This document shows positions 33,354-42,286 of a DNA stretch of 64,000 bases, in pieces. A program made the position numbers and the translations under genes. Each line of letters opens with the position of its first letter. The first letter of the stretch is position 1. The notes under the pieces are model-generated. The model did not search any database, was not told where the DNA came from, and saw only the letters and a program-made list of their open reading frames with translations. The stretch is from Streptomyces abikoensis (GTDB lineage: Bacteria > Actinomycetota > Actinomycetes > Streptomycetales > Streptomycetaceae): positions 721,132-785,131 of the forward strand of contig NZ_BMRT01000004.1 of the NCBI RefSeq assembly GCF_014648775.1, in the 5' to 3' direction.

Positions 33354-34643
33354 TCACCGTCCCCAGGGAATGTTCAGCCAAGGACTGGCCGGATCGGTGG
33401 TGAGCACGCGGTGCGCGGCGAGCGCGTCCTCGTACCACTTGCCGAACTTCTCCTCGTCGAAGTGGAGACAGCGCGCGAGGACGTAGCCGGCGGAGAACTC
33501 CTCCCACGAGCCGTACGCGGCCTTGGCCGCGATCCCGGCGCGGAGCACCGCCTCCTCCGCCTCGTGGAGGGTGCAGTACCGCGCGGCCAGCCCCCAGCGG
33601 GCCATCCCGGCGGCTCGCCCGTGGTCCCACGCCGCCGCCGTCCGCACGTACGCGCCCTCGGCCAGCAGGCCGTCCGCGCGGAAGCGGGCCTCGTAGCGCG
33701 CGATCCGCCCGATCAGCTGGTGGATCTCCGCGACGTACTCCTCGACCTCCTCCTCGGAGAGGGCCTCCCCCTGGGTCACCCCCTCCAGCGTGATCCGCAC
33801 CTCGCCCGCCTGCTCGGCCCTGCGCCGCAGGACGCGCTCGGCGGTCCGGCGCCAGTGCTCGACGTCGACGAGCCCGGGGAAGTCCATCGCCATGGCCCGG
33901 CGGACACCGAGCGCGAACTCCCACGAGCCGCTGACCATGTCCGCGTCCAGCAGCCCTTCCTGGGCCCTCCGCCAGCCCTCCCGGTCGGTGATGCCCCACC
34001 ACTCCTTGAGCCGGTCCTTCTCGTGGAAGTAGCCGCCGCCGTGGTAGGCCATGGCGTTCCACAGCTCGCCGTTGTCGACGAAGAGCAGGGCGGTGAGGGC
34101 CAGCCCGTGCGCGAGCGGCCCGTGCAGGGGCCCGCCCGCGTGGAGGGCGCGCAGCCGCCCGTGCCGGTTCGGGCAGCCGCAGCCGGAGGTACTGACGCGC
34201 TCGGCGTGCCACTGCCAGATCTCCCGCCCCGCCGCGTTCGCCGGGATGGCGGCCTCGCAGGGGCTGCCGGGGTTCACCACCAGATACGGCGGGTCGCCGG
34301 GCTCCCACACCCGGGCGTACCAGCCCAGGGAGTACCCGCAGAAGACGGGGTCCTCGACGGGCGCGGGCAGCATTCCCTCGGTGAAGACGGCGAGGCAGGG
34401 CGTCCCCGTCTGAGGGTTCCAGTACGGGGTGAAGGGCACGGTACGGGTCTCGGCGTCGGCGTTCGCCCGGGGCACGGCGAGGAACAGCCTGGTCTCGGCC
34501 AGCACGTGGAAGTACGCGTCCCAGTCGCCGCGCACCCGTGCCTCGTACAGCTTCTGCTCGACGTCACTCGGCCCCTGCCACGGCGCCACCTGCGGCCGCG
34601 CCCAGCCCATGGGCGGCTGACCTGCTGTGTTCCACAACCCCAT
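33354..34643 (-). CDS. SseB-like plus DUF1266 domain protein
   Basis: A 429-residue soluble protein. The N-terminal half resembles the SseB N-terminal domain (LYEARVRGDWDAYFHVLAET, then RLFLAVPRAN and TPCLAVFTEG). The C-terminal half matches DUF1266 features: EWWGITDREGWRRAQEGLLD and later AWDHGRAAGMARWGLAARYC plus GYVLARCLHFDEEKFGKWYE. The combination occurs in actinobacteria and is often near type VII secretion or polymorphic toxin genes. No catalytic motif is visible. It lies directly downstream of tRNA-Cys, in the opposite orientation. Confidence 0.75.
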   Translation of the reverse strand: MGLWNTAGQPPMGWARPQVAPWQGPSDVEQKLYEARVRGDWDAYFHVLAETRLFLAVPRANADAETRTVPFTPYWNPQTGTPCLAVFTEGMLPAPVEDPVFCGYSLGWYARVWEPGDPPYLVVNPGSPCEAAIPANAAGREIWQWHAERVSTSGCGCPNRHGRLRALHAGGPLHGPLAHGLALTALLFVDNGELWNAMAYHGGGYFHEKDRLKEWWGITDREGWRRAQEGLLDADMVSGSWEFALGVRRAMAMDFPGLVDVEHWRRTAERVLRRRAEQAGEVRITLEGVTQGEALSEEEVEEYVAEIHQLIGRIARYEARFRADGLLAEGAYVRTAAAWDHGRAAGMARWGLAARYCTLHEAEEAVLRAGIAAKAAYGSWEEFSAGYVLARCLHFDEEKFGKWYEDALAAHRVLTTDPASPWLNIPWGR

Positions 34644-34694
34644 GCGCTGACTTTATCGACCCCTGTTCGAGCACTGTTCGAGCGCCTCCGAGGG

Positions 34695-35027
34695 TCACCC
34701 GGCGATGGCCGACACGACCACCCACGCGGCGACGAGCGCCCCCATCGCAACGGCGTACAGCCCCCTGGCCCGGCCCCGCTCCGCCGCCAGCCCGTACGTC
34801 CCGAGCACGCCGGCGAGGGGCGCGGTGACCATCGGGACGTACGCGACGGCGTTCTGCCCGGCGACGGTGCAGATGGCGCGGGTGTCCCCGTCGAAGCAGC
34901 CGTCGGAGGCCATGACGTTGAGGGGGAGCAGAAGAAACGTGAACGCCGCGAAGACCCACAGGGCGACCCCGCCGAGGTACTTCAGCACGAGGGTGGTGGG
35001 GTCGACGTTTGTAGTGTTCATTGCCAT
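34695..35027 (-). CDS. Small membrane protein (110 aa)
   Basis: A 110-residue protein with three hydrophobic segments: LGGVALWVFAAFTFLLLPLN, AYVPMVTAPLAGVLGTYGLA and LYAVAMGALVAAWVVVSAIA. Two cysteines (DGCFDGDTRAICTVAG) in the extracytoplasmic loop could form a disulfide. ATG 35027 or 35021 could start it; neither has a strong RBS. No family is recognised. It diverges from the cupin gene. Confidence 0.65.
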   Translation of the reverse strand: MAMNTTNVDPTTLVLKYLGGVALWVFAAFTFLLLPLNVMASDGCFDGDTRAICTVAGQNAVAYVPMVTAPLAGVLGTYGLAAERGRARGLYAVAMGALVAAWVVVSAIAG

Positions 35028-35269
35028 GCGGCAGACGCTAGGCGGGGCGCGGTGGCGGGCGTATCCGTAGCGGTACTCAGGTGGGAGTGCGCGCGGGTGC
35101 GGACGTACTCAGGCTTATCGGGACGCTGACCGCCACCCGGACCGCCCGACCGGACCCAACGCGTTCGACCCTGACCGGCCCGTCACCCGCCCGCCCCGCA
35201 CGGCTCGCCGCGCCCCCTCTCCCCGTGGGATCGTCGAAAGGGCAGATCAGCAGCCGAGGGGAGCACTTC

Positions 35270-35632
35270 ATGGCCGGCCTCGTACGCAAGAGCTTCACCG
35301 AGCCAGACGAAATCCGTCCTTTCCAGGCTGACAAAGGGCGGATGGAGCTGGTGGAACTGGGCCCCGGCTCGGTGGGCCGGGCGACGTTCGAACCGGGCTG
35401 GCGCTGGTCCGACCACGTCAAACCGATCGCGGGAACCGACAGCTGCCAGGCCTCCCATGCGGCCTATGTCATCTCGGGCCGAATGCACGTCGTCATGGAC
35501 GACGGCGAGGAGGCGGAATTCGGCCCGGGCGACTGCATGATCTGCCCACCGGGCCACGACGCCTGGGTCCTCGACGACACCCCCTGCGTCATGATCGACT
35601 GGCAGGGCGCAACGAACTACGCCAAGGGCTGA
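35270..35632 (+). CDS. Cupin-domain protein
   Basis: A 120-residue single-domain cupin. The first cupin motif is degenerate (GWRWSDHVKPIAGTDSCQASH) and the second is GDCMICPPGHDAWVLDD with PPGHDAW. AYVISGRMHVVMDDGEE is the central strand pair. Metal-binding His residues may be those in DHVK, SH and GHDAW. GAGGGGAG precedes the ATG at 35270. Small cupins of this kind bind ligands or metals or act as isomerases; the role is unknown. It is convergent with the last gene of the RHS operon. Confidence 0.8.
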   Translation: MAGLVRKSFTEPDEIRPFQADKGRMELVELGPGSVGRATFEPGWRWSDHVKPIAGTDSCQASHAAYVISGRMHVVMDDGEEAEFGPGDCMICPPGHDAWVLDDTPCVMIDWQGATNYAKG

Positions 35633-35643
35633 TCGCGTCAGGA

Positions 35644-36024
35644 TCACAGTTCATACGGGTACAGCTCCAGGCGAGGAGCGGTGAATCTCAAGCAGTCCCC
35701 CACTGCGACCGGGCGTGGGCCATCCAGTATCTCGACCAGAAGAACGTCCGACTGGATCCTCAGCGCTACAACGGAGTCGTCATCGATCCGCTCCACGACT
35801 CCGGTGACGGAAACACCGCCCTCGTCATCGCCTTCGACACCCCACCCGGCCGACGGAACAAGGCCCCACGACCGAACCACATCAGGAACCTCGAACTCGA
35901 CGTCATACGCCCCGACCTCCGGCGGCACGGCTCCTCGCCACAAGCCTCGCCCCCTCCCCACCGGCGCAGAGAAGCAGACGGCTCCGCTCTCGGCCTCCAG
36001 GACCCGCGTGATATCGATGCGCAC
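35644..36024 (-). CDS. Hypothetical protein, last gene of RHS-immunity operon
   Basis: A 126-residue acidic, beta-rich protein. It starts at GTG 36024 as MRIDITRVLEAESGAVCF and includes YDVEFEVPDVVRSWGLVP, VTGVVERIDDDSVVALRIQS and VLLVEILDGPRPVAVGDCLR. It has no signal peptide or membrane segment. It starts 3 nt after the ADP-ribosylglycohydrolase stop, so it is co-translated. It may be an orphan immunity protein of a polymorphic toxin array; the evidence is position only. Confidence 0.65.
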   Translation of the reverse strand: MRIDITRVLEAESGAVCFSAPVGRGRGLWRGAVPPEVGAYDVEFEVPDVVRSWGLVPSAGWGVEGDDEGGVSVTGVVERIDDDSVVALRIQSDVLLVEILDGPRPVAVGDCLRFTAPRLELYPYEL

Positions 36025-36027
36025 CGA

Positions 36028-37005
36028 CTAGTCCGACCCCTTCACCGACGCAGCCCTACCGGACCGATCCAGCCGCCGAGCCAGGTGGACCACGTCCTGG
36101 AGACGCAACACACGATCGCCGGCCCCCGGCAGAGGCACGTGCAAGGGCTCGGTCCACCGCACGGGAATCGCGTCGAACCCGTAAACCGCCCCGGCGAGAC
36201 CGCCGGTGACCGCGGCGACGGTGTCCGTATCACCTCCGAGATCGATGGCCGCGCGTACGGCCTCTTCGTAGGAGGTGGTGGTGCGCAAGGCCCAGACAGC
36301 GGAAGCGAGGCAAGGCCAGACGGCACCGTTGAACTCGGTGGCGTCGTCGGGATGCCAGGTGGGGGCGAGAACAGCCGAGTACCGCTCACGATGTTCCGGA
36401 TGCACCTGCGCGACCGTATCCCCCACCGCGCCGATCGGGTCGCCACCTTCCAACGCCACGCGCAGAAGCTCATGAAAGATGGCGGTGCCTTCCCAAGCCG
36501 CACGGTCTCCGTGCATCAGCGCGGCGATCCGGCGGGCGGCATCCATGGTGACGGCCCGACCCTGGCCGGCGAAGTACACGCCGGAGGTGGTGGCCCGCAT
36601 GAGCGCACCGTTCCCGGCGGCACGGTGATTGACCCGGAAATGAGCCGCCGCAGCGCGATCCCAGGGCTCGCCATTGGTGAGGACGTCCTCCGTCTGCAGC
36701 CCGATGTCCTTCGGCTCAGCGGCCGCCCACAGCTGAAACCGCCGAAAGATGTCGGCAGGATCCAGCCCGGCGCGCTCCAGCAACGATTCACCGACATGCA
36801 CCGCCATCTGCGTGTCGTCAGTGGCCTCACCGGCATCCCAACCACCGCCGCCAGACATCTCTCCCCCGCCCCCAGGCTCCGGAAAACGCAAGGAAAACGC
36901 TGCCGGAAGCCCAAACTCAAACGGCGCCCCAAGCGCATCCCCGACAGCCGACCCGACAATGGCCCCAACGGCGCGCTCCAGACGGCCGGAGATCAGCGCC
37001 TTCAC
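36028..37005 (-). CDS. ADP-ribosylglycohydrolase family protein
   Basis: A 325-residue ARH/DraG-type hydrolase that removes ADP-ribose from proteins or nucleic acids using two Mg2+. Metal-ligand motifs are at both ends: GEATDDTQMAVHV (about residue 60) and AIDLGGDTDTVAAVTGGLAG near residue 255. SAVGDALGAPFEFGLP is the usual N-terminal segment. A GTG start at 37005 follows GAGGTGCGAG. It sits 34 bp after the candidate immunity gene in the RHS operon. In polymorphic toxin loci, such enzymes act as immunity to ADP-ribosyltransferase toxins; a metabolic role is also possible. Confidence 0.88.
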   Translation of the reverse strand: MKALISGRLERAVGAIVGSAVGDALGAPFEFGLPAAFSLRFPEPGGGGEMSGGGGWDAGEATDDTQMAVHVGESLLERAGLDPADIFRRFQLWAAAEPKDIGLQTEDVLTNGEPWDRAAAAHFRVNHRAAGNGALMRATTSGVYFAGQGRAVTMDAARRIAALMHGDRAAWEGTAIFHELLRVALEGGDPIGAVGDTVAQVHPEHRERYSAVLAPTWHPDDATEFNGAVWPCLASAVWALRTTTSYEEAVRAAIDLGGDTDTVAAVTGGLAGAVYGFDAIPVRWTEPLHVPLPGAGDRVLRLQDVVHLARRLDRSGRAASVKGSD

Positions 37006-37039
37006 CTCGCACCTCGCATTCTTCAGAGAATTCCTTCAC

Positions 37040-37456
37040 TTACTCCCCCTCCGGGGACACCTCTCCACCGTGGGCCAAAAACTGCAGGATGCCTTCCATA
37101 TCCGCCGTCGCCGCAGCACAGAACGGTTGATCGGAAAGCGTGATCGACGCCACTACGTCAGAAAAGCCGGGTCTTCCCCTTTCGGCTACACCTGCAAGCA
37201 GACGCGACGGGGCCAGGATCCAGTTCTTCCCGGAAGTATCGAGCACCCACTCCACTCTGCCGGAGGATTCCCTGATCGCCTCCTCAAAAAGATCTTGAAG
37301 TTCCTTTCGAGGCGACTGAAACCGCCATGCAATAAAGGGAGCCTGCAGGTACCCTTCGAGCGGATGTCTGCCCATCGATACTTTCATCCATCCGACAGGG
37401 TCATAATGGCGCAGGATCTCCAGGACCCGCTCAGCCGTAACGGCCAGTTTCCTCAC
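37040..37456 (-). CDS. Candidate immunity protein for the RHS toxin
   Basis: A 138-residue soluble protein starting at GTG 37456 (AAGGGGA 3-9 nt upstream), only 17 bp after the RHS gene stop. The sequence MRKLAVTAERVLEILRHYDP, the FIAWRFQSPRKELQDLF segment and GRVEWVLDTSGKNWILAPSR are unlike any family I can name. Base composition is close to the atypical toxin tip before it and below that of core genes. A small, cytosolic, lineage-specific gene directly after the toxin end is the classic immunity position. The assignment is by context. Confidence 0.7.
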   Translation of the reverse strand: MRKLAVTAERVLEILRHYDPVGWMKVSMGRHPLEGYLQAPFIAWRFQSPRKELQDLFEEAIRESSGRVEWVLDTSGKNWILAPSRLLAGVAERGRPGFSDVVASITLSDQPFCAAATADMEGILQFLAHGGEVSPEGE

Positions 37457-37473
37457 TCCCCTTCACCACAGCG

Positions 37474-40400
37474 TCACCAGAGGGGGCCACTGTAACCCCC
37501 TTCATTCATCAATATTTTCTTCCCCGGATTTATGAGCCGCAAGGCCCTCCGATAATCACCCAACGGCACGGGACTCTCGCCGAAGGCAGGGTCGTACACA
37601 TATCGGCCATCCGTGTAGACATCATGGTATCGATAATCCTCGATGATCGCTCCGCCGGATTCAGGAACCTTGATCACAGGGTCCGAGTGGCTGGTGAAAT
37701 TCACTATCCGCCCTTCCCCTCCAACATCCCTCAAAATCCATTCGGCTATCTCGGAGCAGTCGAGATTTCCTCCCAGGGGTATGCTGTTCATTGTCTCGAC
37801 AGCAGCCTCATTGGGCGGATGGGCAGGGTTGGGGCCGCGCATTTCGAACGGCCCTCTCTGGGGTGCGCCTTGGTCACACTCCGGCGCCAGCCCAAGGGAG
37901 TCGCTCCCTGTCAATGGGTTGTCCACATACGCCACCGGATTCGGCGCCGGAACCAGCCCCAGCGGATCCGCCGACGCATACCGCCCCGTCTCCGGGTCGT
38001 AGTAGCGGTGGAAGTTGTAGTGGAGGCCCGTCTCCGGGTCGTAGTACTGGCCCGGGAAGCGGAGCGGGGTGTACGTCGTGCTGTCCGCCGCCCAGGTCGT
38101 CGTGCCCCAGAGGGTGGTGCGTGTGCGCCAGGCGATCGTGCCGGACTCGTCCACCAACTCGCTCGGTGTGCCGACCAGGTCGGTGACGATCGCGAAGAAG
38201 CGGCTGTCGATCTCGGTCTGCGGGGCGTCCGCCGCCGATAGGCGTTCCGTCTGGGCGACCGGGCGGAGGCCGTCGTGGTCCCAGGTCAGGGTGACCGGGT
38301 GCGGGAGGCCGGGGGCCGTCGTCGTCTGTTCGGTGAGCGTCGGGCCGTCCCAGGTGAAGTCGACCTGCTCCGTCACGCCGCCCGACTCGTCGAGGCGCTG
38401 CTTCGCTATTCGGCGGCCCAGCGGGTCGTACAGGTACCGCCAGCGCATACCGTCCGGTGTGGTCACCGACCGCAGGCGGTCCTCCGCGTCCCACTCGTAC
38501 CGCCAGGTGTCCGGCTTCCGCGACAGCCGGGTCTTTTGGCGCAGGACGACGCGGCCCTGCTCGTCGTGCTCGTAGCGGATGCCGCCCGCGCGGGTGATGC
38601 GCGTGCCCGTGTACGTGCGCGGGCCCTGGGCGTCCGTGCCCGGGTGGTCGGTCGGCCAGGTGGCCTCCGTCTGGTTGCCGGCGTCGTCGTAGGCGTAACG
38701 TTCCTGCCACCCCGGTGCCGTGACGGCCGTGACGCGGCCGGCCGCGTCCAGCTCGAAGGTCCGGTCGTCGACGGCCGTCAGGTGGCCGTCCCGGCGGTAG
38801 GTGTAGTCCCGGCGCTGCACCAGCTCCTCAGCCGCCGTCACCGTCTGCGACGTCAGGCGGCCCGTCGCGTCCCACTCGTGTGTCAGCGTGATGCCCTCGC
38901 CGAAGTGCCGCGCGATCTCGCGGCCCGCTGCGTCGTGCTCGATGTCGAAGACATGGCCCGACGCCGTCAGCGACGTGCGCCGTCCCGCCGCGTCGTACGT
39001 CCATGTGCTGACCGCCCCGCCCGGGGTGACGCGGCGCGCGCGTCGGCCCAGCCCGTCGTACGTGAAGGTCAGCGTCCGGCCGTTCGTCGTCTCCGACTTG
39101 ACGCGGCCCAGTCGGTCGCGGCTGTAGGTCAGCGTCGCGTCGGGGCCGACCGCTTCCAGGAGTCGGCCCGCCACGTCGTGCGTGTACGTCGTGACAGCGC
39201 CATCCGCGTTCTTCCCGACCACACGACCGAGAACATCGTGGTCGTAAGTGATGCTCTGCCCCAGCGCGTTCGTCCGGGACGTGAGCCGGCCCGCCGCGTC
39301 GTGCGCGTACGTCAGCGTCCGGCCGTCGAAGTCGGTCTCTGAGGTCAGCCGGCCCGCCGGGTCGTAGGAGTACGACCAGTCCAGGCCTTGCGGGTTCGTG
39401 ACGCGCGTCAGCTGAAGCAGCGGGTCGTGCGTGAACTCGTAGCGGACACCGTCCGGGCCGGTCCGCGCGGCGAGCTTGTCGAAGTGCGTGTACTCGTACG
39501 TGGTGACGTGGCCCAGCGCGTCCGTGTGCGTGGTGCGGTTGCCCTCCCCGTCGTACGTCCATGACTGTTCGGCGCCGTCCGCGTCGACGCGGCGGAGGAG
39601 CCGGCCCTCCACGGACCACTGCATACGGGTCATCGCGCCGAGCGGATCGATGACGGCCGTCACGCGGCCGAAGCCGTCCCGTCGATAGCTGGTCACGCCG
39701 CCGAGCGGATCGACGACCTCCGTCACCAGCCCGGACGCGTCGCACCGCACGCGCGAGGTGTTGCCCATGGCGTCGGTGACGGACGCCGGGTGGCCGGCTT
39801 CGTCGTACGTGTAGTGGGTGACCGCGCCGACCGGATCCGTGGCCGAGGTGCGGTTGCCCGAGCCGTCGTAGGTGTGGTGCCAGGCGGAACCGTCGAAGGC
39901 CGTGACCGTTTCCGGGAGGCCGAGGGCGTTGTACGTCGCCGTGGCCTCGCGGCCGTCCGGGCGGACGACGGTGGTGAGCCGCCCGTCCTCGTCGTAGCGG
40001 TATTCGGTCGTCCGGCCCAGGGGGTCGGTGCGGGAGAGCAGATGGTTCCGGCGGTCCCACCGCATGAGGGTGGTGGCGCCGAGCGGGTCGGTCTGGGCGA
40101 CGGGCTGAAGCGCTTCGTTGAAGACGTGGTGCCAGGTGTGGCCGAGCGCGTCGGTGAGCGTCGTCGTCCGCAGACCGGATTCGGGGTCGGGGTCGCCGTA
40201 TTCGATGCTGACCCGCATATGGCCCGCGGCGCCGCCCTCGGAGACGCAACGGTCCTGGTCGTCGTAGGTGTAGCTGTAGTGACTGCCGTTGCGGTCGGTC
40301 CAGGAAGTGACACGGCCCCGCTCGTCGTAGCCGAAGCGCAGGGGCCGGCCGGAGGAGTTGACGACGTCGGTGAGGTCGCCGTCGGTGTAGCCGTAGCGGA

Positions 40401-42267
40401 TCAGCTCCGCGTCCGATCCGTCGGACGCGGCGCCCACGAGGTGGAGGGCGGTGATGCGGCCGGACTCCGTGGTGACGGCGATGCGCCGACCCGCGCTGTG
40501 CGCGATCGCGGTCGGGGTGCCGTCGGCCTCGTACTCGAAGGTGATCCAGTGGCCGTTGCGGTCGGAGATCTGCTCCAGCAGCGCGAGCCCGTCGTCATAC
40601 GGAGCGAAGTACGACGTCCGGCCGCTGATCGGATCGGTGATGGCGTACCCGCCGTCGTCCGTGCGACTCAGTGGCCGACGAGGCCCGTGGGACGGGAGGG
40701 TCGGGACGCCGGGCGCGGGGTGGGGGTAGGCCAGCAGCATGCCGTCCTCGCAGACGAAGACGACGCCCTCGGAGTCGATCTCCAGCCGCTGATCCGCCGT
40801 GCTCGCCCAGGACGGACCCAGCCAGCGTCCCGCCCGGTAGCCGGACCGCACCTGGCGGACGAACGACAGCGGCAGGACCCCCGGCAGCAGGACGTCGGTC
40901 TGCGGGAGGAACATCTTGCCCGTGGCGAGGTCGACGGGGTCGGTCTGTCCGGACTCGACCGCGTTCTTCGGCCGGGAGGACTCCGGCGGGTTGTCGTTGA
41001 CGTGCGAACGCGCCGCGCTCTGCTCGGCGCTCTCGGCCCCCTCCTGCCCGGCGCGCGAGCCCGCCCGCGCGCCGGCGCTCTCAGCGCCTGCCGCTCCCGC
41101 GCGCTCCGCCGCACCCGCCGCGCCCGCCGCGCCCCGCTCGGCCGCCGCGATCGCCGTGCGTTCGGCCGCGGCGGCGCCCGCGCTGCCGCCGCCCGTGGCG
41201 AAGGCCATGAGGACGTTGCCGCCGAGACGGCCGCTCGCCTCGGAGAAGTCCTTGCCCCAGCCATCGCCGACGAGGGTGGCGGGCAGCCGCTCGGGGTGGG
41301 AGGCGAGGGAGAGCATGCCGGCCGCCGTGTTGGAGACGGTGCTCAGGTAATCGGCGGGGTGGGTGACGTTGTAGATGTCGAGGGGGTTGAGACCGCGGGC
41401 GAACTTCGCCGCGTCCGTACCGGCCCGGAGGACACCGCCCTCGAAGTGCATGAGCTCCATCGCCCCGCCGTCCTTGAGGTCGAGGGCGTTGGCCTTCATA
41501 CGGTTGGTGAAGCTGGGTTTCTGCGGTGCGTTCGAGACGGCTGCGGTGATCTTCGTCTGGGCTTCGGCGGCGGCCGTGTTGCGCTGTTTGCGGGCCTCGG
41601 CGAGGAGGCGCTGGGCCTCCTTCATGTCCGCTTCGCCGGGGTTTCCCGGGTCGACGGGCTTGGGGCCGGGGTCCTGGAGGTTCTGGATCTTCGCGTTGTA
41701 GACGAGGACCTTGGCGTTGTACTCGTCGACGGCCTTCTTGTTGGCCTCCCGGCCCTTCTTCCAGAGGCGGATCGCCTCCTTGGCCTGGTTCTGCGCCCAG
41801 GTGACGGTGTGGGCGTACGACTCGAGCGCGCCGGCCGCCGCCTCGAAGGCGTCGGCCGCTTCGGCCCACTTCTTCGGCTGCTCGACGAACTTCGTGGTGA
41901 ACGCGTCGGCGCCCTGGCCCTTCCAGTCAGTGGCCCTGACCTGCTGGAGGGCGGTGTGAGTGGTGTTGAAGGAGCTGTGGAGATTGCGCAGGTGCTTCGC
42001 CGTGGCCCCGATCTTCTGAGGCTCGCCGTGGACGAGGTCCTTGGGGTTTTCGGACTGGCCCAGCTGGTGCTCGCCGACCTCCGCGCCGAGGCTGGACGCG
42101 ATCTCCTCACCGACGTGGTCGACCTTGCGGGCCGCGCTGTGCAGGCCGGCCTTGTCCAGGCCCTCCGCGGCGAGCTCGGTGCCCTTGTGGATGACCTTGC
42201 CTGCCACCTTCTCGGCCTGGCCGAGCTTCTTCTCGCCCCACTCGCCAAGGCTGTCGAACGCGTTCAT
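37474..42267 (-). CDS. RHS/YD-repeat polymorphic toxin with papain-fold C-terminal tip
   Basis: A 1597-residue protein with no signal peptide. Residues 1-200 are helical and WXG100-like (ATDWKGQGADAFTTKFVEQP), as in type VII secretion substrates. An Ala/Gly-rich hydrophobic stretch follows near 330-420, then a DUF6531-type entry (DPVDLATGKMFLPQTDVLLP, about 440). YD repeats run from about 600 to 1400, ending with the RHS boundary YYDPETGRYASADPLGL near 1426. The ~150-residue tip has Cys1504 (NLDCSEIAEW), His1548 (RYHDVYTDGR) and Asp1559 (YVYDP), the Cys-His-Asp order of papain-fold toxins. The tip DNA is far less G+C rich than the body. GAGG precedes ATG 42267. Confidence 0.9.
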   Translation of the reverse strand: MNAFDSLGEWGEKKLGQAEKVAGKVIHKGTELAAEGLDKAGLHSAARKVDHVGEEIASSLGAEVGEHQLGQSENPKDLVHGEPQKIGATAKHLRNLHSSFNTTHTALQQVRATDWKGQGADAFTTKFVEQPKKWAEAADAFEAAAGALESYAHTVTWAQNQAKEAIRLWKKGREANKKAVDEYNAKVLVYNAKIQNLQDPGPKPVDPGNPGEADMKEAQRLLAEARKQRNTAAAEAQTKITAAVSNAPQKPSFTNRMKANALDLKDGGAMELMHFEGGVLRAGTDAAKFARGLNPLDIYNVTHPADYLSTVSNTAAGMLSLASHPERLPATLVGDGWGKDFSEASGRLGGNVLMAFATGGGSAGAAAAERTAIAAAERGAAGAAGAAERAGAAGAESAGARAGSRAGQEGAESAEQSAARSHVNDNPPESSRPKNAVESGQTDPVDLATGKMFLPQTDVLLPGVLPLSFVRQVRSGYRAGRWLGPSWASTADQRLEIDSEGVVFVCEDGMLLAYPHPAPGVPTLPSHGPRRPLSRTDDGGYAITDPISGRTSYFAPYDDGLALLEQISDRNGHWITFEYEADGTPTAIAHSAGRRIAVTTESGRITALHLVGAASDGSDAELIRYGYTDGDLTDVVNSSGRPLRFGYDERGRVTSWTDRNGSHYSYTYDDQDRCVSEGGAAGHMRVSIEYGDPDPESGLRTTTLTDALGHTWHHVFNEALQPVAQTDPLGATTLMRWDRRNHLLSRTDPLGRTTEYRYDEDGRLTTVVRPDGREATATYNALGLPETVTAFDGSAWHHTYDGSGNRTSATDPVGAVTHYTYDEAGHPASVTDAMGNTSRVRCDASGLVTEVVDPLGGVTSYRRDGFGRVTAVIDPLGAMTRMQWSVEGRLLRRVDADGAEQSWTYDGEGNRTTHTDALGHVTTYEYTHFDKLAARTGPDGVRYEFTHDPLLQLTRVTNPQGLDWSYSYDPAGRLTSETDFDGRTLTYAHDAAGRLTSRTNALGQSITYDHDVLGRVVGKNADGAVTTYTHDVAGRLLEAVGPDATLTYSRDRLGRVKSETTNGRTLTFTYDGLGRRARRVTPGGAVSTWTYDAAGRRTSLTASGHVFDIEHDAAGREIARHFGEGITLTHEWDATGRLTSQTVTAAEELVQRRDYTYRRDGHLTAVDDRTFELDAAGRVTAVTAPGWQERYAYDDAGNQTEATWPTDHPGTDAQGPRTYTGTRITRAGGIRYEHDEQGRVVLRQKTRLSRKPDTWRYEWDAEDRLRSVTTPDGMRWRYLYDPLGRRIAKQRLDESGGVTEQVDFTWDGPTLTEQTTTAPGLPHPVTLTWDHDGLRPVAQTERLSAADAPQTEIDSRFFAIVTDLVGTPSELVDESGTIAWRTRTTLWGTTTWAADSTTYTPLRFPGQYYDPETGLHYNFHRYYDPETGRYASADPLGLVPAPNPVAYVDNPLTGSDSLGLAPECDQGAPQRGPFEMRGPNPAHPPNEAAVETMNSIPLGGNLDCSEIAEWILRDVGGEGRIVNFTSHSDPVIKVPESGGAIIEDYRYHDVYTDGRYVYDPAFGESPVPLGDYRRALRLINPGKKILMNEGGYSGPLW

Positions 42268-42286
42268 CAGTAGACCTCAGCAGCCC

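Noticed and set aside
33220..33486. Open reading frames over the tRNA-Cys gene
   Set aside because: The tRNA cloverleaf is complete, and the frames have no RBS or homology.
38000..40900. Repeated short motifs as a CRISPR array
   Set aside because: The periodic sequence is in frame and encodes YD repeats; units diverge and there are no spacer/repeat boundaries. No CRISPR array was seen anywhere in the window.
39790..42273. 827-codon rightward frame opposite the RHS gene
   Set aside because: It has no recognisable motif and mirrors the YD-repeat gene, whose RHS signatures are unambiguous.
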